Assembly: GCA_030035585.1 (NCBI GenBank)
Contig: CM057462.1
Location: forward strand, 120,647,234 to 120,711,233
Direction: 5' to 3'
Length of the DNA stretch: 64,000 nucleotides
Origin: Dugong dugon
Taxonomy: Eukaryota > Chordata > Mammalia > Sirenia > Dugongidae
In this document: positions 55,881 through 64,000 of the stretch, one piece after another
How the letters are laid out: each line of letters opens with the position of its first letter
Position numbering within the stretch: position 1 is the stretch's first letter
The notes under the pieces: model-generated
Told to the model about the DNA's origin: nothing
Seen by the model: the letters and a program-made list of their open reading frames with translations, nothing else
Databases searched by the model: none
Made by a program: the position numbers and the translations under genes

Positions 55881-56088
55881 AGGAGCCCTGTTGGAGCAGT
55901 GGTTAAGTGCTTGGCTGCAAACTGAAAGGTCAATGGTTCGAACCCAGCCACCCAGCAGCTCTGCAGGAGAAAAGACCTGGCGATCTGCTCCCATAAAACA
56001 GCCTAGAAAACCCTATGGGGCAGTTCTACTCTGTCACATGGGGTCATTATTGAGTCAAAAATGACTCCACGGCACCTAACAACAGGTG
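55881..56088 (+). mobile_element. AfroSINE, long form
   Basis: GGAGCCCTGTTGGAGCAGTG, CAATGGTTCGAACCCAGCC, GGAGAAAAGACCTGGCGATC (a middle segment variant), GGGCAGTTCTACTCTGTCAC, tail GACTCCACGGCACCTAACAA. Confidence 0.92.
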
Positions 56089-56289
56089 GGAAGGATTGAG
56101 AAAGTATTTGCAGCTGTCGAAAGAAAAAGGTTGCTGAGGCTGACATCCAGACACCCACTACACCAATGAAGTTCATTGATAAAAACTCTGCTGACAATTG
56201 GTCTGCTTCCTACAGAACACTGCGCCTCCCACTTTGTATTCTCTTTTCCTGCTTTATTCTTCTTCATATCATTTAATTTCTTGTTTATT

Positions 56290-56430
56290 ATATGTCACCC
56301 TACACTAGAATGTAAAAGAAAAAGAAGGACAGGGACTTTGTCTTTTTGTTTACTGCTGTATACCAGACTCTAGAAAGGTGCCTGACACACGGCAGGCATT
56401 TAATAAAATGTTATTGGATGAATGAGTGAG
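56290..56430 (+). mobile_element. L2 LINE 3' end fragment
   Basis: GGACAGGGACTTTGTCTTTT, AGGTGCCTGACACACGGCAG, TTTAATAAAATGTTATTGGA and GAATGAGTGAG: end of L2. Confidence 0.8.
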
Positions 56431-56632
56431 TGGATGAACGAATGAATGAGTGAATAAACTGAAGAAAGAGGAAAATGTAAGTTGAGTACTGTGTTTTAAA
56501 GTGGAGTCAGAATTACGTGGTGTAGTAAGACAAATCTGCATGTGAATTCCAGACCACCCCTACATTTGTGTGGTCCAGAAGGGAGGATTTTGTAGCAAGG
56601 TGGCTGATGCTGAAACTCATAATCAGTATACC

Positions 56633-56808
56633 AAAAAAAAAAAAAAAAAAACCAAACCTATTGCCATCAAGTTGATTCTGACTCATAGCGACCCTGTAGG
56701 ACAGAGTAGAGCTGCCTCATAGGGTTTTCAAGGAGCTGCTGGTGGATTCAAACTGCTGACCTCTTGGTTAGCAGCCAAGCACTCAACCACTGTGCCACCA
56801 GGGCTCCA
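56633..56808 (-). mobile_element. AfroSINE, short form, with A-rich 3' end
   Basis: A-rich block (A run 56634-56650) then CCAAACCTATTGCCATCAAG, GGACAGAGTAGAGCTGCC, TCAAACTGCTGACCTCTTGG, GTGCCACCAGGGCTCC. Confidence 0.93.
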
Positions 56809-56889
56809 TAATCTGTATAATCATGGTAAATAGAAAGTTGGAGTCAAGTGATAGAATATAGACTAAGGGGCTCCTCACTGAGAAAGTGT

Positions 56890-57005
56890 GTGGTCTCACT
56901 CTCATTCAGCAGAAGAGGAAGCCAAAGCCCGCAGAAGTGAAGAATCCTGCCCGAGACCACACAGAGCCAGGACTAAAATTCTAGGGCTCAAGTCCACTAC
57001 TCATC
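56890..57005 (+). repeat. MIR fragment
   Basis: CAGAAGAGGAAGCCAAAGCCC, AAGTGAAGAATCCTGCCCGAG, ACCACACAGAGCCAGGACTA, CTCAAGTCCACTACTC: MIR core to 3' region. Confidence 0.7.
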
Positions 57006-57545
57006 CTAAGATATTAGATTATTCAGAACTCAAGGTTGCAGGTGATGGAAATGTATCTCAATAACTAGCTTAAGCACAAAGAGAAGCCCCAACCCCACCG
57101 GTGTTTTTTTCATGGGTATAGCAAGTGCCCTTGGTGCCCTGCCTCATGCTCCCTCAGCCACAGTTGCAGCTGTGACCAAAGTCTCACCTCAAGTGCACTC
57201 CTGCCTTTCTCTGTTGTTCCACCCCAAGACTTTCTCCAAAACCATGGAAGCCAACTCAGCCCACACGCACAGTTTTGGCCAAGAATAGGGGGTAGTTAAA
57301 GGTGCCAAGGACAACTCTCCACCAAGTGGGAATGGGAGCTGTCGAACAAATGCTCCAACCTCCTGTCCTGTGGATGGACAATTCTGGGAGGTGTTCTGGA
57401 GGTTTCAATGGTTCCTGTAGAATTGAGCCTCTTAGCTTAAAACAGGGACCTCAATAATGCACCCTATATTGACTTCTTCTTCTTCTCTGTGCACTCTCCC
57501 TGCTCCCTCATGCCTGCCTCCTGGAATCACCTCTCAAGGAACTAC
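57006..57545. other. Intergenic, no recognisable gene
   Basis: About 57025-57110 (AAGGTTGCAGGTGATGGAAATG) has an old-repeat look, family unknown. Confidence 0.35.
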
Positions 57546-57706
57546 AAAAAACAACCAAACTTGTTGCCATCTAGTCGATTCGTATTCATAGTGACCCTAT
57601 AGGACAGAGTAGACCTGCCCCATAGGGTTTCGAAGGAGTAGCTGGTGGCTTCGAACTGCCGACACTTTGGTTAGCAGCTGAGCTCTTAACTCCTGCGCCT
57701 CCTCTA
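57546..57706 (-). mobile_element. AfroSINE, short form
   Basis: AAAAACAACCAAACTTGTTGC, AGGACAGAGTAGACCTGCC, CTTCGAACTGCCGACAC, TTAACTCCTGCGCCTCC. Confidence 0.93.
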
Positions 57707-58693
57707 AATCCTGGACTTGGGCTCTGCTTGAAGGAAACCGAACTAAGAGATCAATCTATTAGTGATGTAGCAAAAATTTGCATATGTCTTGGGTATGCAA
57801 AGATTAATCATTAGAGGTAGGTGTGGAAGGTAGAGATTAAATTAAGTAGCATTAAAACCGCCTAGCTGAATGCCTAACTGTGATAGTTGATTTCTCGATG
57901 TTACCATATTTTATCTATTCTAAGGCTCACCTTTTCTTTTACGTTGTAACATTTCTAAGGACAAGATATATCTTAAAATCAATGATATCTTAAAATTATA
58001 ATTGGCAGGAGTTTTTTCTTTCTTAGAGATACACAAATACTGGGTGTATTTTACAATCATTGTTATCTTCGAGTCTTTGAAATTTGGTAGTTCTCTCTCA
58101 ACTTCTCCATACATACAAGTCAGTAAAAAGATGAATTGCCAAAGTGCAAACAAAATACATGGAACAGCACTCGTCATGAAGCCCATACTCCTCTAAAGCC
58201 TGATGAACCTGAATATCCTCAGACCATGAGGAAAAGAGGCAGGGAAGATCAGAAGGTCTTCCAGATGGATGTTGGGGCTCCAAGTTCATAAAAGCAGAGA
58301 CTATGCTTCATTTATCCATAGCACCTGAGCACCAGCTCACAGTAGAGGCCTGTTTATAGAAACAAAGGAGAATAGGATGCCCAGGTGATCTGTTCTACCT
58401 GTCTTAGAAGCACATGTAGGAGAGGGACAGATAGGACAGAGAAGGGCATCTTTGGAACTTCAGGAAAGAAAGTGAGCCAACCCTCCAGTATGGCCTCTCA
58501 TACCTAGGGGACAGGCTGTCACTTGAATGGGTACCCATGGGCGACTTCAGACTCTCCAAAGGGTAGGTAAGCTGTATCTGATTCATCACCTCCCTTCTTG
58601 CCTTCACTTCCTGTGGCTCTGAGGGTCCCCATACTGGGCTCTCAGTACCTTTCTCTTTCTCCTCCGAACAGGCAGCATTTTGCCCTCACCCTT
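57707..58693. other. Intergenic, no recognisable feature
   Basis: AT-rich to mixed; the short frames at 57920-58196 on both strands have no recognised family. Confidence 0.4.
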
Positions 58694-58855
58694 AAAAAAA
58701 GAACCGTGGCCATCAAATCAATTACGACTCATGGCAGCCCTATTAGACAGAGTAGAACTGCCCCCATAGGGTTTCCAAAGAGTGGCTCATGGATTCAAAC
58801 TGCTGACCTTTGGGTTAGCAGCTGAGCTCTTAACCACTGCACCACAAGGGCTCCA
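58694..58855 (-). mobile_element. AfroSINE, short form
   Basis: AAAAAAAGAACCGTGGCCATC, TTAGACAGAGTAGAACTGCC, TTCAAACTGCTGACCTTTGG, CTGCACCACAAGGGCTCC. Confidence 0.93.
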
Positions 58856-59768
58856 CCTATCTATCTCCCACAGCACTTCATAATATGGTCTTTATCTCCC
58901 TTCCTCCCATCAAAACTTTACCACTCTGTGTCCCATCTCTTTAGGCTCAGACCAGTCTCCAACAAACAAAATAGATGCTTCTGGTATTTATGGTTGATAA
59001 TGAGTTGACCCCATTAAGGACAATCTATATCTTAACAGGGACTTTCATGCCTTAAGTTCACAATGCCAAACTTGTACCAAACATTCCACAATGAATACAC
59101 GGGGGCACTGTGGGATATGTTAAATTGTCGATGGAAACACAGACCCCACATGAGCTACTACTATTAAGTTATTTGGATTTAGCTACTTAATAAACATAAC
59201 CCTTAAATATTTCTTTGGACCTAGGGGAGCTGTGGGAAAAAATATTGAGCATTTAATGTGCCATGAACTGAGGATGTTTGGGAACCTCTGTCTGAAGCCA
59301 AAGGACTAGGTAAGGGAAGCATTTGGAACTCCTTAGCAAGCTGCGGTAAAAGTATCTGTGGGCTGAAAGACCCTTTCTTGGGCCTTAAATTATACCATGT
59401 AGGTGTGTCTACTCTTCCAGTGAGTCAAGATGCCCAGGCTTGTCACCAAATTCCCAGTCCCTCCTAGGTGACACCTGACTCCAGGACCACCTGCCCCTAA
59501 AAGTGCAGCCTAACCATGGCTCCAGCAGGCAAAAGCATGTGCTTAGGGATTAGGAAGTTCAGTGGTTAGAGCTGGGAGAACCAGCCCTTGTATCTCTTCC
59601 CACTGGGGGAAGCAAGCAGAAACCCTCTGGGTCCCAGAATGATTTCCATATGGCCTCTCCAAAACATGTTAAATGCCCTCTCCTTCCCTCTACTATCCAC
59701 ATTCCTTCCTTTCTTAAAGACCAAGGTATATAACATATATATCTTTTATATATATTCTGAACCTGAGT
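58856..59768. other. Intergenic, no recognisable feature
   Basis: No gene or named repeat seen. Confidence 0.4.
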
Positions 59769-59769
59769 C

Positions 59770-59890
59770 CTCCACAAGAATGTGAGCTCCATGAGGGCAG
59801 GCACCTCATTTTGTTCACTGCTGTATATCTAAGTACGTATCAGAGTGCCTGGCAAATGGTAGGCACTCAATAAATACATTCAATAAATGA
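59770..59890 (+). mobile_element. L2 LINE 3' end
   Basis: GTGAGCTCCATGAGGGCAGG, CAGAGTGCCTGGCAAATGG, GTAGGCACTCAATAAATACA: the classic L2 3' terminus. Confidence 0.88.
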
Positions 59891-61501
59891 ACTAGGATCC
59901 TATGAGAGAATTAAGCTCTAGTGCCCGAATCAACCACTTTATGAATTAAAAATTCTCTCTTATGAATCAAGAATGACACTAGCTATGTACCATTCTTGGG
60001 AGGATTGAGAAAATAGTGACTCGAATCACTTTCTGTGTTCTGTAGTTTAGATGAAGAACCCTGGCTGACAAAGACTAATTGAATTAATAAGTTTATGACT
60101 GAATGAATGAGTGTAAATCTCACTTCCTCCAAGTAGCCTCCTCTGACAACCCATTTCAGGGTCAGTTAATGATATGTTAACAATATTACTAGGACTTTTT
60201 GTTTCTACGTGGATTTTGTGTAACTCTCCCTGCATATGTTAAGTATGTCTTGAGCTGGAAATGGTTAAGAGTGAATAACTCCTGCTTACTGACTGGTGAG
60301 CACTTAGGAGAGGGATACTCAGCCATCCCTGTAAGGTGACTTTTGGGACCCCGTAGTTAATGGCCCTGTAAGCAGATCCAGCCTTTTAAAGGTTTCACAA
60401 AAGGGCACACACACAATTGAGGCTGCAGTTCTGAGTACTGTCTGGTCCTGATAAGGCTGGCTGAGAATGTCCTGTACTATCCCTTCCCAAATCAAAATCT
60501 ATTTGAGAGCCGGCCAAGCACTTGAGACCAACCAAGCAATACTAAATGCATTATCTTGTCTAAGCAAAGCATGAGAAATAAATTAAGATCCTTGCTGACC
60601 TCAACAACTTAAAAAAAAAAATCTCTGCTTTTACCTAATGTACAGTCATTGCCCTAAAGAGACCCTCTTTCCTTCCCTTAAAACTGCATTTAGGCTGAGG
60701 AGATTTGGTCCCTTCTTGCAGGAAGTCTCATTCTATAAGACCACTTCTATTTCAACTTTCAACTGTCATTTTGAAAATAATCACGACTAACAAAAGGCAT
60801 GGGATTACCGTAATTAGCTAAGAACAACAAGATCTATCCTAGGAGCTGGGTATGCAGTTCCATAAATCATGTGGGTGGAGAATAGATACCTGAAAAAAAT
60901 AAATCAGGGGTTCACTTAGCAAAGAAACAAGGAATGGATGTGGGTATGCAACCAACAGTGTCCATCATAAAGGATTTCACAGATAACAGATTTTTAGCGT
61001 AAAAACAACCTCAACGCTGAACATTCTAAGTACTAAATAAAAGGGGAAAAAAGTCCATTAGTATTTCCTGGATTATACTTTAATATGTTCTCTGCCAACT
61101 TCAGTGTCCCAATGATTAAAAGGAAAAAAAAAAACAAACTCTAGTTGTTTCCTTCAAGTGTTGCTTTTTAACTACTGCATGTCATTTAGATGTGAGTTAC
61201 ATATATCAGACTTCATGGACCTAATAACATAGTAAAAATCAGTGACGAGTAAGTAAATGATTATGCACCAGGTTGAATGTGCAAAGCTATAGACAAAGCA
61301 CAAAGGATGGTCAGAGGAGGAAGTATTTACTTCTAGCTCAGGGGAATTGGGAGAGCTCCACTGAGGTGAGGTTTGAGCTGAGCCCTGAAAAACAAGTAAG
61401 AGATTAGCGAGATTGGAAAGCATTTCATACTGAGAGGATAATGGGAGCAAGATGCACAAGCAGGAAAGCATAAGGAATGTCTCTGTACAGGAGTAGAGGA
61501 G
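59891..61501. other. Intergenic, no recognisable gene
   Basis: Unassigned. About 61255-61500 (ATGGTCAGAGGAGGAAGTATT, GATGCACAAGCAGGAAAGC) resembles an ancient repeat of uncertain family. Confidence 0.4.
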
Positions 61502-62682
61502 TGTATTAGTTTCCTATTGCTGCTGTAACAAATTACCACCAGCTTAGGGCTTAAAACAACACAAATCTATTATCTTACAGTTCTAGATGTCAAAAGTCCA
61601 AAATGAATGGTGCCCAGCTACCACCACTGACTGCTCTGACCAGGATCACAGCAGAGGGTTCTGGACAGAGCTGGAGAAGGATGTAGAGCATAATTCTAAC
61701 TCACAAAAAAAAAGACCAGATTTACTGGCCTAAAGGAGACTGGAGAAACCTTGAAAGTATGGCACCCAGACACCCTTTTAGCTCAGTGGTGAAGTTACCT
61801 CCGAGGTTCACTGTTCAGCCTGGGAGTGGACACCCCCGTAAAACAAAACAGGACTAATGAGGCACAGCAGTCCACTGACAAGGGCCAGAAGGCAGAAGAG
61901 GACAAGGAAGCTGGTGATAGGGAACACAAGGTTGAGTAAGGATATTGTTGATGTGTTGTGAGATTGTTAACCATTGTCATAGGGCAACATGTGTAGTAAC
62001 TGTTAAATGAGAAACTATTTTGTTCTGTAGGCCTTCATCTTAAGTGAGAATAACAGCACAATTGGAAGAGCGTAGTCAATGTCACTGAACTGTGTATGTA
62101 GAAATTTTTGAAACGGTGTATCTTTGGCTATGTGTATTTTCACCAAAAAAAAAAGGTTGAGAATTTAGAGGGTTAATATATTGTGGGGTTGTTAACCAAT
62201 GTCATAAAACAACATGTGTACTACTGTTTCATGAGAAACTATTTGTTCTGTAAGCTTTCACCTGAAGTACAATAAAATATAAAAAATTTAAAAAATTAAA
62301 AAGTCCAAAATGGGTCTCACTGTTACATGAGTCAGCAGGACATCAGCAGGGTCACTCTTCTACTGGAGGTTCTAGGGGAGAGTCCATTTCTTTGCCTTTT
62401 CTAGCTTCTAGAGGCTACTCACATTCCTTGGCTTGTGGCCACCTTCCTCCGTCTTCAAAGCCACTAACAGTGGGTCAAGTCCTTCTCATGCTTCCATCTC
62501 TGGTTCTCTGTTTTTAAGGACTCATGTGATTAGATTCAGCCACCTGGATAATCCAGGATAATCTTCCCATCTCTAAGTCTTTATCCTTAATGACAACTGC
62601 AAAGTTGCTCCTGCAATTATTAGGTAAGATAGGGAGGATTAGGGTGTGGACATATTCAGGGGTCATTATTCTGCCTGCCACA
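61502..62682 (-). mobile_element. MaLR LTR (MLT1-like), split by an L1
   Basis: 61502-61605 (TGTATTAGTTTCCTATTGCTG, CTTAAAACAACACAAATCTA) and 62299-62682 (AGTCCAAAATGGGTCTCAC, GGATAATCCAGGATAATCTT, CATTATTCTGCCTGCCACA) form one reversed LTR, ends TG...CA. No coding sequence. Split by the L1 insertion below. Confidence 0.75.
61606..62298 (+). mobile_element. L1 3' end with a repeated tail, target-site duplicated
   Basis: L1 3' UTR from GGTGCCCAGCTACCACCACTG onward. The tail motif GTTAACCA.TGTCATA...CAACATGTGTA occurs twice, at 61967-61996 and 62189-62219, with a third, diverged tail (TGTCACTGAACTGTGTATGT, ending CACCAAAAAAAA) between. Flanked by AAAAGTCCAAAATG at 61592-61605 and 62299-62312, an exact 14-bp duplication, so the three tails entered as one insertion. 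Confidence 0.88.
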
Positions 62683-62998
62683 GGAAGGAAGGCAGCCGGC
62701 CCAAGAACAGTTCCAACTGAGGGATCCAGGAGGGGGGAAAGGAGTGGGGGTAAAATTCTCACATTTTTTGTACTTCTTGATCTAGAGTTATTGGATAATG
62801 GAACTTCTAGGACTCTCAGCTCACACACCCTTCATCCCACAGACCTTACTTCCTAGCCTCGAACTTCCTCAGAAAGCAAATATAAGCCTTCTCATTCAGT
62901 AATATAACAAAGAAGTGCCTATGCACCAGTACTACGAGTACTACACACACCTCTTTCACTTAAAATAGGTTAAATCATGCTATGATAATAAAAAATCT
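62683..62998. other. Intergenic, no recognisable feature
   Basis: A short stretch between the LTR and the next SINE; no gene or named repeat seen. Confidence 0.4.
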
Positions 62999-62999
62999 G

Positions 63000-63210
63000 G
63001 AGTCCTTGGTGGTGCAAAGTTAATATGTTCAGCTGCTAAATGAAAGATTGGAGGTTCAAGTCTACCCAGAGATGTCTCAGAAGAAAGGCCTGGCAATCTA
63101 CTTCCAAAAAATCAGCCATCAAAAACCCTACACAGCACAGTTCTACTCTGACACACTTGGGGTCGCCATGCGTTGGAATTGATTTGAAGGCCACTGATGG
63201 TGGTTGTAGA
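63000..63210 (+). mobile_element. AfroSINE, divergent long subfamily, old copy
   Basis: GGAGTCCTTGGTGGTGCAAAG, GGAGGTTCAAGTCTACCCAG, CCTGGCAATCTACTTCC, GGGGTCGCCATGCGTTGG. Considerably diverged from the other copies. Confidence 0.85.
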
Positions 63211-63219
63211 ATAAGTAAT

Positions 63220-63560
63220 CTCCAATTGTCAGTTGCTTAAATACAGTAAGTTTATTTCTTACTCGTGCTACATATCCACTGCAGGTTGGCTAAGAAGCTC
63301 TGCTCCAAGTCTCCTCACTCCAGGACCCAGACTGACAGAGCAGCCACTGTTTCAAATGCTGTCAGGTTCTATGGCAGAGGGAACAAGAGTTCTGGAGGGT
63401 CTCACACCAGACATTATATGCTCCAGCCTGGAAGTGACACATATCAATTCCACCACAACTCATTAGCCTGAACTCATCACATGGCTCCAGCCACACAAGA
63501 GATCTGGGACGTGTAAGCCTACCATGTGCCCAGAAGCAGAGAGCCAGAAATCTTCTGTGA
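63220..63560. repeat. Old dispersed repeat, family unknown
   Basis: TTGTCAGTTGCTTAAATACAG, CTCACTCCAGGACCCAGACTG, CTCACACCAGACATTATATGC, GTGACACATATCAATTCC, CATGTGCCCAGAAGCAGAGAG read like an old mammalian repeat I have seen but cannot name. Two overlapping short open frames here have no family. Confidence 0.45.
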
Positions 63561-64000
63561 GCAACATTAATGCTACTTTAATTTTTATATGAATGGTGCC
63601 AATCTCCTTCCAGTGTCTTGGGTGTCAAATCTTGGAACCCTCTTTGAACTTTTATAGCTAATCAGATACCAAGTCCTGTCTAGTCTTGCTTCAAAGTATC
63701 TCTCCCATTAGTCCCTTATTTTCCATTTAGCACTGTTACTCTTTAGTTCAGGCAACAGAGTATGGTACAGTTTTTCAAACACTTTTTTACCACAACCCAC
63801 AACAAGAATTGCATTTTATATTGAGACCAAGTACAAACACATTCACACACATGGACACACACACACACACCCCTGAAAGTATAATTCAATAAAGGTACTC
63901 TTACTATTTTGTTTTAGTCTTCTTTTTAAAGCTGGTTAGAATCCACTAAATTGATTTTACAAACCACTAATGAGTTGTTACGTACAGTTTGAAATACTCT
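63561..64000. other. Intergenic; contains a CA microsatellite
   Basis: Nothing recognised except the (CA)n tract at about 63844-63872, interrupted by ATGG. Confidence 0.5.

Noticed and set aside
62514-62856. Two opposed open frames of about 100 codons
   Set aside because: They fall in the MaLR LTR and its right flank; no family and no support.
2596-63210. Functional tRNA genes suggested by A and B boxes
   Set aside because: All such sites sit in AfroSINE copies with SINE bodies and tails; none folds into an evident intact tRNA with an anticodon arm.
63233-63471. Two overlapping plus-strand frames
   Set aside because: In an old dispersed repeat; chance frames.
34000-64000. A second gene downstream
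   Set aside because: I searched the translated frames for recognisable domains and found only transposon-derived ones. In human the next gene on this side (SELENOF) lies far away, as I recall, so an empty flank is expected.

Overview
The window is mammalian nuclear DNA from an afrotherian, most likely an elephant or another paenungulate. The evidence is at least 15 tRNA-derived SINEs of the AfroSINE type (a GTGGCGCAGTGGTTAAG-like A box, a GTTCGAATCC-like B box and a GGGCAGTTCTACTCTGTCC body), BovB-like RTE LINEs with the same 3' tail, and L1s with an unusual long 3' UTR, together with general mammalian repeats (MIR, L2, MER5A, MER20, Tigger1, MaLR). Species is not proven. It is not prokaryotic, so there are no operons, CRISPR arrays or ribosome binding sites, and I found no tRNA or rRNA gene.

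One protein-coding gene is supported: SH3GLB1 (endophilin B1, Bif-1), on the + strand. Bases 1 to about 7059 are intron upstream of exon 3. Coding exons lie at 7060-7188, 10914-11047, 14093-14185, 18202-18240 (alternative, with a second donor after 18288), 20443-20466 (a 24-base alternative microexon), 24823-24912, 25295-25395, 32854-33082 and 33466-33573 (stop). Omitting the two alternative exons, they encode residues 73-365 of a 365-residue protein: most of the N-BAR domain, the linker and the C-terminal SH3 domain. All junctions are GT/AG and all phases join. The 5' end (promoter, exons 1-2) lies outside the window. Exon numbers here count the two alternative exons.

The introns and everything after about 34 kb are non-coding. 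The introns hold a MaLR-type LTR element, a reversed L1 3' UTR, a near-complete decayed Tigger1 transposon, AfroSINEs (one inserted inside another), two RTE copies (about 1.1 and 2.6 kb), a GC-rich island bounded by inverted motifs, a small inverted-repeat element, two runs of 20 and 21 C, and a long ancient repeat just before exon 10. The 3' flank holds a nearly full-length, inactivated L1 (about 42690-49176) with a target-site duplication, two shorter L1 3' ends with duplications, an L1/SINE/RTE mosaic, L2 and MIR pieces, and more AfroSINEs. No second gene is visible between about 34 and 64 kb.

I do not see a new biological system. The points most worth a second look are the conserved alternative-splicing cassette in the endophilin BAR domain, the shared tail of AfroSINE and RTE, the GC-rich island with repeated inverted GGTGTCACC motifs, the poly-C tracts and several nested insertions.
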